In this document: in pieces, positions 37,814 through 47,510 of the stretch
Layout of the letters: the number at the start of each line of letters is the position of its first letter
Position numbering within the stretch: the first letter of the stretch is position 1
Assembly: GCF_042682785.1 (NCBI RefSeq)
Contig: NZ_JBHUIB010000001.1
Span: 1,240,001 to 1,304,000 of the forward strand
Direction of reading: 5' to 3'
DNA: 64,000 bases
From: Thalassotalea_F euphylliae
Lineage (GTDB): Bacteria > Pseudomonadota > Gammaproteobacteria > Enterobacterales > Alteromonadaceae
The notes under the pieces: generated by a model
Database searches by the model: none
Told to the model about the DNA's origin: nothing
Seen by the model: the letters and a program-made list of their open reading frames with translations, nothing else
Program-made: the position numbers and the translations under genes

Positions 37814-37842
37814 TAAAAAAAGCGCCATAAAGCGCTTTTTTT
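37814..37842 (-). terminator. Intrinsic terminator of glmS
   Basis: Stem of AAAAAAAGCGC paired with GCGCTTTTTTT around a 6-nt loop, about 15 bp after the glmS stop. Confidence 0.85.
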
Positions 37843-37855
37843 GACTATCGATACA

Positions 37856-39688
37856 TTATTCTACCGTTACACTTTTCGCTAGGTTACGCGGTTGGTCTAC
37901 ATCTGTACCTTTTATGATAGCTACGTAGTATGAAAGTAGCTGAAGTGGCAATGTATAAACAATTGGCGCAATCATGTCGTCGCAATGTGGCACATTGATG
38001 ACTTTCATGGTTTCATCACTTTCAAATTTCGCATCGTTATCAGCAAATACATACATCAAACCGCCACGAGCACGCACTTCTTCAACGTTTGATTTAAGTT
38101 TTTCAATCAAGTCATTCTTGGGTGCTACAACAATAACAGGCATTTCCGCATCAATTAACGCTAATGGGCCATGCTTAAGTTCACCCGCTGCATATGCTTC
38201 TGCATGAATGTATGAAATTTCTTTAAGCTTTAGCGCACCTTCCATTGCAATCGGGTATTGATCGCCGCGACCAAGGAACAAAGAATGATGCTTATCAGCA
38301 AAGTCTTCTGCTAAATCTTCAATCTCATCAGCTAACGCGAATGTTTCTTCAATTTTGTTAGGCAGAGTAATTAGCGCTTGAGCCATTGCTTTCTGATCAG
38401 CGTCACTCATGCCGTGATGTGTGCCCAAAGCCAACGTCATCATCATTAAACCAACAAGCTGCGTGGTAAACGCTTTAGTTGATGCCACACCTATTTCGGC
38501 GCCAGCTTTGGTCATAAATGCTAAGTCAGACTCTCGCACTAAGCTTGAACCTGGAACGTTACAAATCGTTAAACTTGCACGGTAGCCAAGTTCTTTTGCT
38601 AAGCGCAATGCAGCCAACGTATCAGCAGTTTCACCTGACTGAGATATCGTCACCAGTAGGGCGTTTTTAGGCACATGTGACTTGCGATAGCGGAATTCGC
38701 TGGCAATTTCAACGTTACATGAAACGCCTGCAAATGCTTCAAGCCAATAGCGCGCGACCATACCTGAGTGATAACTGGTGCCACACGCAATAATTTGTAC
38801 GTGTTCAATTTCTTTGAAGATGTCATCAGCACCTTCACCAAATGTTGCTGTATTAAGCTCGCCACCCAATAAACGACCTTCTAGCGTGTTGCGAATTGCT
38901 GATGGTTGCTCGTAAATCTCTTTAAGCATGTAGTGACGATATTCACCTTTATCACCAGCATCGTGGCTGACTTCTGACTCTTTCGCCTCACGAACAACAG
39001 GGTTGCCATCGACGTCAAATATATTCACTTCAAAACGTGTAACTTCGGCAACATCACCTTCTTCTAAGAACGCGAATTTACGCGTAACTGGCAGTAGTGC
39101 CATCATATCTGAAGCAATAAAGTTTTCACCAAGGCCATAACCAACGACTAATGGGCTACCTGAACGTGCGACAACGACTCGTTCTTTGTCATTGGTATCC
39201 ATGATCACGGTGCCATAAGCTCCGTCAAGCTTCTTAACCGCTGATTGCGCTGCTGCTAGTAACGTATCATGTGACTTTAATTCGTGATGAACAAGATGAG
39301 CGATAACTTCTGTATCTGTCTCGCTTACAAAAGCATAGCCAAGACCTGAAAGCTCAGCACGTAGTTCTTCATGGTTTTCAATAATGCCATTGTGAACCAC
39401 CGCAATATTGTCACTTGAAACATGTGGATGAGCATTCGTTTCACTTGGTGCACCGTGTGTCGCCCAGCGAGTATGCGCAATACCTGTACCGCCAGACAAT
39501 GGGCTTTCCGCAACTGCATCAGCTAATTCTTGCACTTTACCTAATCGACGAACACGTTGTAGCTGTTTGTTATCATCGATAATGGCTACACCAGCTGAAT
39601 CATAGCCACGGTACTCAAGGCGTTTCAGGCCTTCCACCAAAATATCTACTACATCACGTTGTGCTACTGCACCTACAATGCCACACAT
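37856..39688 (-). CDS. glmS: Glutamine-fructose-6-phosphate aminotransferase
   Basis: 610 residues, full length. It makes glucosamine 6-phosphate from fructose 6-phosphate and glutamine, the first step to UDP-GlcNAc, peptidoglycan and LPS. The N-terminal nucleophile is Cys2 (MCGIVGAV), and two SIS domains follow, with SQSGETADT near 349-357 and the C-terminal PRNLAKSVTVE. A DeoR/GlpR-type regulator gene lies 27 bp upstream on the same strand, so the two are probably one transcription unit. glmU is nearby but separate. Confidence 0.97.
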   Translation of the reverse strand: MCGIVGAVAQRDVVDILVEGLKRLEYRGYDSAGVAIIDDNKQLQRVRRLGKVQELADAVAESPLSGGTGIAHTRWATHGAPSETNAHPHVSSDNIAVVHNGIIENHEELRAELSGLGYAFVSETDTEVIAHLVHHELKSHDTLLAAAQSAVKKLDGAYGTVIMDTNDKERVVVARSGSPLVVGYGLGENFIASDMMALLPVTRKFAFLEEGDVAEVTRFEVNIFDVDGNPVVREAKESEVSHDAGDKGEYRHYMLKEIYEQPSAIRNTLEGRLLGGELNTATFGEGADDIFKEIEHVQIIACGTSYHSGMVARYWLEAFAGVSCNVEIASEFRYRKSHVPKNALLVTISQSGETADTLAALRLAKELGYRASLTICNVPGSSLVRESDLAFMTKAGAEIGVASTKAFTTQLVGLMMMTLALGTHHGMSDADQKAMAQALITLPNKIEETFALADEIEDLAEDFADKHHSLFLGRGDQYPIAMEGALKLKEISYIHAEAYAAGELKHGPLALIDAEMPVIVVAPKNDLIEKLKSNVEEVRARGGLMYVFADNDAKFESDETMKVINVPHCDDMIAPIVYTLPLQLLSYYVAIIKGTDVDQPRNLAKSVTVE

Positions 39689-39715
39689 AATGACTTCCTT
39701 ATTTGCGTTAAAATG

Positions 39716-40477
39716 TTAGTCGGCGCATATCACTATAACGCCTTTACTTTCTATGTCTTGTTTGAGGTTGGCCGGCAAACCATTGTCTGTTATTAGCGTG
39801 TGTATTTGCTGCCAAGGTAATTCTAAATTTGGAATTCGACGACCAATCTTTTCTGACTCAACCATCACAATAACATCACGTGCAACGTTCGCCATTACCT
39901 TACTCAAGCCTATCAGCTCATTGAATGTTGTGGTACCGCGTTCGATATCAATGCCATCAGCGCCGATAAATAGCTGATCAAAGTCGTAAGACTTAAGCAC
40001 TTGCTCTGCAACTTGACCCTGAAAAGATTCTGATGTTGGATCCCAAGTTCCACCAGTCATCAGCAACGTTGGCTCATTTTCTAGCTCGTTCAGGCGAGAC
40101 GCTATTGCTAATGAGTTGGTCATCACCACTAACCCACGCTTATCGCTTAGGTGCTCCACGAGAGCAGAGGTTGTTCTGCCACTGTCTATAACAATACGAT
40201 AGTGGTCTTTTATTAAAGATGCGGCCGCTTTGCCAATACATTCCTTTTGTTTCGAAACTTTTTGATTTTGTGGTTCAACAATTTCTCGTGGCAACGGCAC
40301 CGCACCGCCATATCGACGCAACAGCAAACCGCTTTTTTCAAGCGCAGCTAGGTCTTTTCTTATGGTAACTTCCGATGTCTCAAAGCGTCTTGCTAAACTT
40401 TCTACGCTGACTTCACCAGCATCGTTGAGCTCAGAGATAATATAGTGACGTCGTTGTTGCGTGTTTCGTTTTGACAC
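39716..40477 (-). CDS. DeoR/GlpR-family transcriptional regulator next to glmS
   Basis: 253 residues. The N-terminal winged helix carries the family signature (SVESLARRFETSEVTIRKDLAALEKSG in parts; the HTH is at about 20-40) and the C-terminal DeoRC sensor domain (about 75-235, with VIDSGRTTSALVEHL) resembles sugar-phosphate isomerases and usually binds a sugar phosphate. It lies 27 bp before glmS, so control of amino-sugar synthesis by glucosamine-type effectors is a reasonable inference. Two spaced GTTTCGTTTyG repeats lie in the region ahead of it. Confidence 0.87.
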   Translation of the reverse strand: MSKRNTQQRRHYIISELNDAGEVSVESLARRFETSEVTIRKDLAALEKSGLLLRRYGGAVPLPREIVEPQNQKVSKQKECIGKAAASLIKDHYRIVIDSGRTTSALVEHLSDKRGLVVMTNSLAIASRLNELENEPTLLMTGGTWDPTSESFQGQVAEQVLKSYDFDQLFIGADGIDIERGTTTFNELIGLSKVMANVARDVIVMVESEKIGRRIPNLELPWQQIHTLITDNGLPANLKQDIESKGVIVICAD

Positions 40478-40504
40478 AAATCAAACCAAATAAGTTTCGT
40501 TTCG
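40463..40504. promoter_or_regulatory. Candidate operator: two GTTTCGTTTyG direct repeats 31 bp apart
   Basis: GTTTCGTTTTG at 40463-40473 (inside the regulator's start) and GTTTCGTTTCG at 40494-40504, which continues into the palindromic TTCGAA. The 31-bp spacing equals three helical turns. TTTCnTTT repeats are reported for AgaR-type DeoR regulators, so this is a plausible autoregulatory site of the divergent promoter region. The regulator and the mltC gene both read away from here. Confidence 0.45.
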
Positions 40505-40632
40505 AAAGAATTATAGGTATCGTTTATTAAATGTCAACCTGAACCAGTCAATAGCTTCGAATCATTATGGCTGGTGTTTTTGATATCTTCACGGTAAAAC
40601 TAAGGTTATCGCTTATTCCCTATATGTTAACT

Positions 40633-41775
40633 ATGCAGCGCCTTTCCTTTATTTTTGTTCTCGTTTTTCTATTTGGCTGTAAATCAACATCATCTCTACA
40701 TTCGGTAAAACACATCGAAGAGTTGGTAAAACAGGTTGAAAATAATCCTGAAGATATTGTATCGGTAATAGAAAAGTCGCAACAAAGTCATAAAGCAATT
40801 ATTCGCGATGCAGAACAAGTAAAGCTAGCGCTAAAAGAGCTGAAACGAGTCGTTGAATCTATTTGGGGTAAGGAGGATACCGAGCTCCCTTCCAGTAAAA
40901 AGTATGTGAAATACAGTAATGACTACCGAGCGAGAGCTATCGTAGATTTTGAAAATGGCTCAGTAACGGTAGAAACGATTGCAAAAAAGAACCCTACTGA
41001 TTTGCTCAAGCAAGCTATTACCCTGACCTTATTAACGCCTGCGGATCCGAGAAATACCGACATTTTCTCTAGTAGTGCGCCAGACCTTGGTGAGGAGCCA
41101 TTTCTTTACAGGCAGGTCATTGATCAAGATAAACAAGCGATTAGGTATCAATGGCGTGCAAATCGTTTTGCAGACTATCTACTAAAAAATAATCTTATAA
41201 ACGAGCCAAACAAGCATAAAGTCACCTTTAGTCTGGTGCCTCAACACCAGCATTTACGCCAATTACAGTATAGTGAGTTTGTTATTGCCTCAGCGCAGAA
41301 GTATCAAATACCTGCACATCTCATTTATGCGGTAATCGAGACAGAGAGTAGCTTCAACCCGTTTGCCGTCAGTTCAGCCAATGCGTATGGCTTAATGCAA
41401 GTAGTACCATCAACTGCCGGTAAAGATGTTTACCAAAAAATAAAAAACAGATCGGGGCAACCGACAAAGCAACAATTGTTTTCGCCTGAAACCAATATCG
41501 ATATCGGTACCGCCTATTTGCATTTGTTAGACACGCGTTATTTAGCTTCTGTTAATAATAAGCAAAGTAAAACTTACACTGTTATTTCCGCTTACAATGG
41601 GGGAGCAGGGAATGTGCTTAAAACCTTTGATGCTAATCGAGATAGGGCTATACGCGACATTAATAGTCTGACTTCCAAATCAGTCTATTGGGCGCTTACA
41701 CATAAACACCCTAAGCAGGAATCGAGGCGATACCTAGAGAAGGTGGCTCAAAAACAATCTAAATACCAGCAATAG
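40633..41775 (+). CDS. mltC: Membrane-bound lytic murein transglycosylase C (MltC-like)
   Basis: 380 residues from the ATG at 40633. This start is chosen because the lipoprotein signal MQRLSFIFVLVFLFGC then ends in a lipobox cysteine at residue 16; a longer frame begins at 40567. The domain order, an N-terminal MltC-specific region (about 30-190) then a transglycosylase (SLT) domain (about 215-370), is that of MltC. The catalytic glutamate lies in AVIETESSFNP, and GLMQVVPSTAG and SAYNGGAGNV follow. It cleaves peptidoglycan glycan strands to 1,6-anhydro ends, acting from the outer membrane. Divergent from the DeoR regulator. Confidence 0.9.
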   Translation: MQRLSFIFVLVFLFGCKSTSSLHSVKHIEELVKQVENNPEDIVSVIEKSQQSHKAIIRDAEQVKLALKELKRVVESIWGKEDTELPSSKKYVKYSNDYRARAIVDFENGSVTVETIAKKNPTDLLKQAITLTLLTPADPRNTDIFSSSAPDLGEEPFLYRQVIDQDKQAIRYQWRANRFADYLLKNNLINEPNKHKVTFSLVPQHQHLRQLQYSEFVIASAQKYQIPAHLIYAVIETESSFNPFAVSSANAYGLMQVVPSTAGKDVYQKIKNRSGQPTKQQLFSPETNIDIGTAYLHLLDTRYLASVNNKQSKTYTVISAYNGGAGNVLKTFDANRDRAIRDINSLTSKSVYWALTHKHPKQESRRYLEKVAQKQSKYQQ

Positions 41776-41837
41776 CGTTGACAATGGTAAAAGACAATAA
41801 GATAGTATTTATACTATTTATTAATCAAATACCTATC

Positions 41838-43118
41838 ATGAAAAGAGTTTTTTTAACTGCTTTTATGTTTTTCATCTGTATATACGTCGATGCAACAGAG
41901 CCTGAACAGCTATATCCAGTAACACCGGCGATATTGCCAGAGCTATCTAAACGAGGTGAGTTGAATGTAGGTGTAACCACACTTTCAGTTGTTAACAAAC
42001 GAGCTTTTGACCACCGCACTTTTTCAGGTACCTATGAAAGACCACTTACGGTTGAAGTTTGGTATCCAGCACACCACAACAAAGAAAAATTAGCCGTATA
42101 CAATGCGGTTACAAGGAGTCATCAGCCCTTCACTATTCAGGCTAATGCATATCGAGACGCTAAACCAGTCAGTGACAACCGTTACCCTTTGATTGTTTTG
42201 TCTCATGGTTACACAGGTGATAGAACGTTAATGTTCTATTTAGGAGAACACTTAGCGAGTCATGGCTATATTGTAGCCAGTATCGATCACACCGATTCGA
42301 CGACCAAAGAGATAAGCTTTAAAGAAAAGCCTTTTGAAGGCTTTATCAGCACATTGATTCACCGTAGCCGCGATCAACAATTCGTACTCGATTATTTTCG
42401 TAGCCTAACAACACCATTGGGCGACATTACCAATACAAACAAAGCCGGCGTAATCGGTTATTCAATGGGAGGCTTTGGCGCTATAAACACAGTGGGCGGT
42501 TGCTACCAGGTTACCCAGCAAGGTTTAATACGCTTTGGTATTCCTGAAGAGGTTGCTGTAAAAATTCTTCCAAGCTTTAATTTCTGCAATGCAGGAAAAC
42601 AGAACGTCGATAGCGCTTGGAAAGCGATGATTGCTTATGCCCCCTGGGGGCAAGAGCATAACCTACATAGCACAGAGGCTCTTGGTTCGATTTCACCAGC
42701 CACGCTTTACATAACAGGCGACCTTGATGATATTTCAGGTTATGAGCAAGGTGTCAAAAAACTATTTGAGCAAACCAGTAAAGAAGATAATTACCTTCTA
42801 GTGTATAACGGTGCTCGACATAATGTTGCGCCACATCCTGCGCCATCAGTCGCTTATGCTAACAGTGATGATTTAGGGCACTACCATGAACCTTCCTGGG
42901 CGCAAAACCAATTAAACTACTTTAATCAGCACTTTTCGTTAGCGTTTCTTAATTGTTACATCAAGGAAAACAGTGAAGGTTGTGCGATGTTGCCTAAACA
43001 TCAACAAGCAACGCAAACAAAACAAGCAGACGGTTCAATGAGCCAAGCTTGGCCAGGAATGCCGGATAGATTCGCCACCAGTATGCATTTTCTTTCAGCA
43101 GAGAATAAAAGCCAGTGA
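41838..43118 (+). CDS. Secreted alpha/beta hydrolase (dienelactone hydrolase / PAF-acetylhydrolase type)
   Basis: 426 residues from the ATG at 41838; an upstream in-frame ATG at 41778 would place a hydrophilic segment before the signal peptide. A signal peptide (about 1-19, MKRVFLTAFMFFICIYVDA) precedes an alpha/beta hydrolase fold: oxyanion region LSHGYTGDR near 121-129, nucleophile GYSMGG at 207-212 and a C-terminal histidine in GARHNVAPH. This is consistent with an esterase or lipase-like periplasmic enzyme. Substrate unknown. It is 62 bp after mltC on the same strand. Confidence 0.78.
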   Translation: MKRVFLTAFMFFICIYVDATEPEQLYPVTPAILPELSKRGELNVGVTTLSVVNKRAFDHRTFSGTYERPLTVEVWYPAHHNKEKLAVYNAVTRSHQPFTIQANAYRDAKPVSDNRYPLIVLSHGYTGDRTLMFYLGEHLASHGYIVASIDHTDSTTKEISFKEKPFEGFISTLIHRSRDQQFVLDYFRSLTTPLGDITNTNKAGVIGYSMGGFGAINTVGGCYQVTQQGLIRFGIPEEVAVKILPSFNFCNAGKQNVDSAWKAMIAYAPWGQEHNLHSTEALGSISPATLYITGDLDDISGYEQGVKKLFEQTSKEDNYLLVYNGARHNVAPHPAPSVAYANSDDLGHYHEPSWAQNQLNYFNQHFSLAFLNCYIKENSEGCAMLPKHQQATQTKQADGSMSQAWPGMPDRFATSMHFLSAENKSQ

Positions 43119-43142
43119 GAGTAAGCTATAAATTAGCTAAAC

Positions 43143-43170
43143 AAAAAGGGAGCATAAAGCTCCCTTTTTT
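43143..43170. terminator. Bidirectional terminator between the hydrolase and glmU
   Basis: Perfect 11-bp stem (AAAAAGGGAGC / GCTCCCTTTTT) with a 5-nt loop and T-runs on both strands, placed between convergent genes. Confidence 0.88.
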
Positions 43171-43190
43171 ATCGCCACGATATACAGTGA

Positions 43191-44549
43191 CTATTTTTTC
43201 ACTGGGCGTTTCCAGCCACCAATATTACGCTGTTTTCCACGAGCAACCGCTAGCTCTTCATCAGCAACATCTTTAACGATAACAGAGCCTGCACCGGTAG
43301 TTGCCATTGCACCTACAGATACTGGCGCTACCAAGGAAGCATTAGAACCGATAAACGCTCCATCACCAATAATAGTCTTCGATTTATTTACGCCGTCATA
43401 GTTACACGTGATCGTACCCGCACCAATATTAGCGCCACTTCCAACTTCGGTATCACCAAGATAAGTAAGATGTCCGGCTTTGGAACCTTCACCGAGAACT
43501 GTTTTTTTCATTTCTACAAAGTTACCGACATGTGCGTCGCGCTTTAACTCTGACCCTGGACGAATACGTGCAAAAGGGCCCGCCGACGCTAACTCACCAA
43601 TAATGGCATCTTCAACAATAGTGTTTGGCTTTATTTCTGCGCCTTTACCAATTTTACAGTTTTTTAGAATACAGTTAGCGCCAATAGTAACGTTATCTTC
43701 TAATTCGACATCACCCTCAAAAATACAGTTGATGTCAATTTTTACCTCTTGGCCAACCATTAAATTTCCACGCACATCAATACGCGCCGGATCGCGTAAG
43801 CTAGCTCCTGCTATCATCAGCTCTTCTGCTTGTCTTAGCTGGTAAGCCCGCTCTAGTGCGGCTAGTTGCACTCTATTATTGGCACCTTCCACTTCAATTT
43901 CAGTCTCAGGATGTGCGGTCGCTATTTGCTTACCTTCGCCATGCGCCATGGCAATAATATCAGTAAGGTAATACTCACCTTGCGCATTATCGTTTGAAAG
44001 GTTTGATAGCCAACGTTTTAAGTCTCCACCATTCGCAAGCAAAATACCGGTATTACATTCATCAATGGCCAGCTGCTCTTCATTTGCATCTTTTTGCTCT
44101 ACAATGCCAACTACCGTGTCATTACTACGGATAATACGACCATAGCCTGTTGGATCCTGTAATTTAACTGTTAGTAGAGCCATCCCCTCTACTGGTTTCG
44201 CCGAAATAAGGCGTTGCAAAGTCGATACTTTAGTTAGTGGAACATCTCCGTAAAGAACCAAAACATCTTCATCATCTTTAAGGTATGGAGATGCCATATC
44301 GACAGCGTGACCAGTGCCTAATTGTTCTTTTTGCTCAACAAAATTGAGGTCATCTCCTGTCACTTGTGCTTTTAGAACATCGCCACCAAAACCATAAATT
44401 AAATAGATATCTTCAGCGTTAACCTGACGAGCAGCATCAATAACATGAGACACCATAGGCTTATGAGCAACCGGATGAAGCACCTTTGGCAATGAAGAAC
44501 GCATGCGAGTACCTTTGCCCGCTGCTAAGATAACTACTGATAAAGACAT
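43191..44549 (-). CDS. glmU: Bifunctional UDP-GlcNAc pyrophosphorylase / GlcN-1-P acetyltransferase
   Basis: 452 residues, normal for GlmU. It acetylates glucosamine 1-phosphate and then forms UDP-GlcNAc for peptidoglycan and LPS. The N-terminal uridyltransferase domain has LAAGKGTRM near 7-15 and LPKVLHPVAHKP; the C-terminal left-handed beta-helix (about 250-440) has the hexapeptide repeats and GHLTYLGD near 360-367, the acetyl-CoA site. It is transcribed in the same direction as the atp operon, which lies upstream and ends in its own terminator. Confidence 0.97.
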   Translation of the reverse strand: MSLSVVILAAGKGTRMRSSLPKVLHPVAHKPMVSHVIDAARQVNAEDIYLIYGFGGDVLKAQVTGDDLNFVEQKEQLGTGHAVDMASPYLKDDEDVLVLYGDVPLTKVSTLQRLISAKPVEGMALLTVKLQDPTGYGRIIRSNDTVVGIVEQKDANEEQLAIDECNTGILLANGGDLKRWLSNLSNDNAQGEYYLTDIIAMAHGEGKQIATAHPETEIEVEGANNRVQLAALERAYQLRQAEELMIAGASLRDPARIDVRGNLMVGQEVKIDINCIFEGDVELEDNVTIGANCILKNCKIGKGAEIKPNTIVEDAIIGELASAGPFARIRPGSELKRDAHVGNFVEMKKTVLGEGSKAGHLTYLGDTEVGSGANIGAGTITCNYDGVNKSKTIIGDGAFIGSNASLVAPVSVGAMATTGAGSVIVKDVADEELAVARGKQRNIGGWKRPVKK

Positions 44550-44669
44550 GATATTTCCATTTAAAATCTAAAAATCCCACACATTCTACCGTAGAAATAT
44601 GACATTCGACATCAAAGTTTACTCAAATGAAAAGTTAGAGGAGAATGAGTTTTCACTTTGCGTTAAAAC

Positions 44670-44697
44670 AAAAAAGCGACCAAATGGTCGCTTTTTT
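44670..44697. terminator. Intrinsic terminator of the atp operon
   Basis: Perfect 12-bp stem (AAAAAAGCGACC / GGTCGCTTTTTT) with a 4-nt loop, about 26 bp after atpC. T-runs on both strands. Confidence 0.88.
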
Positions 44698-44723
44698 CAT
44701 ATCACTAAAACAGGTTAGTAATT

Positions 44724-45143
44724 TTATTTCTTTTCCGAAGCTTGGATAACGCGAAGTTTCGCGATAGCGCGTGCTAAATCAGCGGCAGCTTCTGCAAAGT
44801 TTACATCGTCGCTGTGCGCATTTAATTTTGCTTCAGCACGTTGTTTTGCATCTTCTGCTGCTTGAAGATCTAAGTCTCCAGCACGTGTCGCCACGTCGGC
44901 CAACACGGTAACGCTATTAGGTTGTACCTCTAACATACCGCCAGAAAGGTAAATCACTTCTTCTTCACCGTGTTGTTTCACGATGCGAGCCATGCCAGGT
45001 TTTAGTGAGGTCAGTAAAGGTGCGTGACCAGGCATAATACCTAATTCACCTTCACTACCAGTAATTTGCAATGATTCAACACGGCCAGAGAATAACTCTT
45101 CTTCCGCACTTACTACATTCAAATGTACAGTCATTGCTGCCAT
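44724..45143 (-). CDS. atpC: ATP synthase F1 subunit epsilon
   Basis: 139 residues. The rotor-stalk subunit that couples and regulates F1. N-terminal beta-sandwich with EGELGIMPGHAPLLTSL near 31-47 and a C-terminal helical hairpin. Last gene of atpIBEFHAGDC. Confidence 0.96.
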   Translation of the reverse strand: MAAMTVHLNVVSAEEELFSGRVESLQITGSEGELGIMPGHAPLLTSLKPGMARIVKQHGEEEVIYLSGGMLEVQPNSVTVLADVATRAGDLDLQAAEDAKQRAEAKLNAHSDDVNFAEAAADLARAIAKLRVIQASEKK

Positions 45144-45196
45144 TGTTTGACCTCCTAATATTAGCCGCTGATCAAATTAAGCAGCGGCTAAACACC

Positions 45197-46582
45197 TTAC
45201 ATTGATTTAGCTTTCTCTACAGCTTCTTCGATTGAGCCAACCATGTAGAACGCTTGCTCAGGCAAATCATCATACTCACGAGCAAGAATACCTTTAAAGC
45301 CAGCAATTGTGTCTTTAAGTGATACATACTTACCAGGAGAACCAGTGAATACCTCAGCAACGAAGAACGGTTGAGATAAGAAACGCTGGATCTTACGAGC
45401 ACGGTCAACAGTTTGCTTATCTTCTTCAGAAAGCTCGTCCATACCTAAGATAGCGATGATATCTTTAAGTTCTTTGTAACGTTGTAATGTTGATTGAACG
45501 CCACGTGCTGTTTCATAGTGCTCGTTACCGATAACTAATGGATCAAGCTGACGTGATGTTGAATCAAGTGGATCGATAGCAGGGTAGATACCTTGTGCTG
45601 CGATGTCACGAGAAAGTACAACTGTTGCATCCAAGTGAGCGAAGGTTGTCGCAGGAGATGGGTCAGTTAAGTCATCCGCAGGTACGTATACCGCTTGGAT
45701 TGACGTGATTGAACCCGTCTTAGTTGACGTAATACGCTCTTGAAGTACACCCATTTCTTCAGCAAGTGTTGGTTGGTAACCTACCGCTGAAGGCATACGA
45801 CCTAGAAGTGCTGATACCTCAGTACCTGCAAGTGTGTAACGGTAGATGTTATCTACGAAGAAAAGAACGTCACGACCTTCGTCACGGAACTTCTCAGCCA
45901 TAGTAAGACCAGTCATCGCAACACGAAGACGGTTACCCGGTGGCTCATTCATCTGACCGTATACAAGCGCTACTTTATCAAGTACGTTTGAATCGTTCAT
46001 TTCATGGTAGAAATCGTTACCCTCACGCGTACGCTCACCAACACCAGCGAATACTGAGTAACCACTGTGCTCGATAGCGATGTTACGGATAAGTTCCATC
46101 ATGTTTACGGTTTTACCAACACCAGCACCACCGAATAGACCTACTTTACCACCTTTAGCGAATGGACATACTAAGTCGATTACCTTGATACCCGTCTCTA
46201 ACAATTCGTTAGCAGAAGCTTGCTCTTCATAAGAAGGCGCTTCACGGTGGATAGACCATTTTTCTTCTTCACCGATTGGGCCAGCTTCATCGATTGGCTC
46301 ACCCAATACGTTCATAATACGACCAAGTGTTGCAGTACCTACTGGCACTTGGATGTTATTACCTGTGTTTTCTACGTTCAGACCACGACGCAAACCGTCA
46401 GATGAACCCATAGCGATAGCACGAACTACACCACCACCTAATTGCTGTTGTACTTCTAGTACTAAGCCTGAAAGGTCACCTTCAGTTACTGTTAACGCGT
46501 CATATACCTGAGGTACAGCATCTTGTGGGAATTCTACATCCACAACTGCGCCAATGATTTGGACGACTTTACCTGTACTCAT
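45197..46582 (-). CDS. atpD: ATP synthase F1 subunit beta
   Basis: 461 residues. The catalytic subunit. Walker A GGAGVGKTVNM near 149-159, catalytic glutamate in GERTREGND near 180-188, Walker B LFFVDNIYR near 240-248 and ALLGRMPSAVGYQPTLA near 263-279 are intact. Confidence 0.98.
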   Translation of the reverse strand: MSTGKVVQIIGAVVDVEFPQDAVPQVYDALTVTEGDLSGLVLEVQQQLGGGVVRAIAMGSSDGLRRGLNVENTGNNIQVPVGTATLGRIMNVLGEPIDEAGPIGEEEKWSIHREAPSYEEQASANELLETGIKVIDLVCPFAKGGKVGLFGGAGVGKTVNMMELIRNIAIEHSGYSVFAGVGERTREGNDFYHEMNDSNVLDKVALVYGQMNEPPGNRLRVAMTGLTMAEKFRDEGRDVLFFVDNIYRYTLAGTEVSALLGRMPSAVGYQPTLAEEMGVLQERITSTKTGSITSIQAVYVPADDLTDPSPATTFAHLDATVVLSRDIAAQGIYPAIDPLDSTSRQLDPLVIGNEHYETARGVQSTLQRYKELKDIIAILGMDELSEEDKQTVDRARKIQRFLSQPFFVAEVFTGSPGKYVSLKDTIAGFKGILAREYDDLPEQAFYMVGSIEEAVEKAKSM

Positions 46583-46622
46583 GTTTAATCCTCTAATCTT
46601 TGCTCTTAATTAAGACCTTTGC

Positions 46623-47483
46623 TTATACCGCTGCAGCACCGGCACAAATCTCACTCAATTCTTGTGTGATACTTGCTTGACGTGCTTTGTTGTATACCAG
46701 TTGTAGCTCTTTGATTAAATCACCAGCATTATCAGTTGCAGCTTTCATTGCAACCATACGAGCAGCTTGCTCACATGCTAAGTTTTCAACCACGCCTTGG
46801 TATACTTGCGACTCTGTGTAACGAACTAACAATTGCTCTAAAAGAGCTTTTGCATCAGGCTCGTACAAGTAATCCCAGCGATGTTTAATTTCGTCATCGT
46901 CTGACTTAGGCAAAGGTAAAAGTTGATCGATTGTCGGCTGCTGCGTCATGGTGTTTACAAACTTGTTGTAAACCACGTACAGCTTGTCTAATTCACCCTT
47001 ATCGTATGCATCTAGCATAACGCGCACTGAACCAATTAAGTCAGTTACTGAAGGGTGGTCACCTAGACCTGAAATTTGTGCCGATACCTTAACACCCATA
47101 TTGTTGAAAAATGCTGTGGCTTTAGAGCCAACAACTGCAAATTCAACTTCGGCGCCATTCGCTTGGTATTCACCAGCGCTAGCAAGTACCTGCTTGAACA
47201 AGTTAATGTTCAAGCCACCACAAAGTCCACGGTCTGTAGAGACAACAATATAGCCTACGCGCTTAACTTCACGCTCTTCCATGTAAGGATGGCGATATTC
47301 TAAGTTACCTCGCGCGATGTGACCGATCACATTTCGCATATTTTCAGCGTATGGACGAGAGGCAGCCATTGCATCTTGCGCTCTGCGCATTTTACTGGCT
47401 GCAACCATTTCCATCGCGCTGGTGATCTTCTGCGTATTTTTTACGCTTCCAATCTTCGATTTTATCTCTTTAGCGCCGGACAT
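46623..47483 (-). CDS. atpG: ATP synthase F1 subunit gamma
   Basis: 286 residues. Central rotor shaft. Long N- and C-terminal helices forming the coiled coil (SGAKEIKSKIGSVKNTQKIT at the start and QASITQELSEICAGAAAV at the end) are typical. Confidence 0.97.
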   Translation of the reverse strand: MSGAKEIKSKIGSVKNTQKITSAMEMVAASKMRRAQDAMAASRPYAENMRNVIGHIARGNLEYRHPYMEEREVKRVGYIVVSTDRGLCGGLNINLFKQVLASAGEYQANGAEVEFAVVGSKATAFFNNMGVKVSAQISGLGDHPSVTDLIGSVRVMLDAYDKGELDKLYVVYNKFVNTMTQQPTIDQLLPLPKSDDDEIKHRWDYLYEPDAKALLEQLLVRYTESQVYQGVVENLACEQAARMVAMKAATDNAGDLIKELQLVYNKARQASITQELSEICAGAAAV

Positions 47484-47510
47484 GACTATTTCTCTCCGAA
47501 AAAGTTACTA

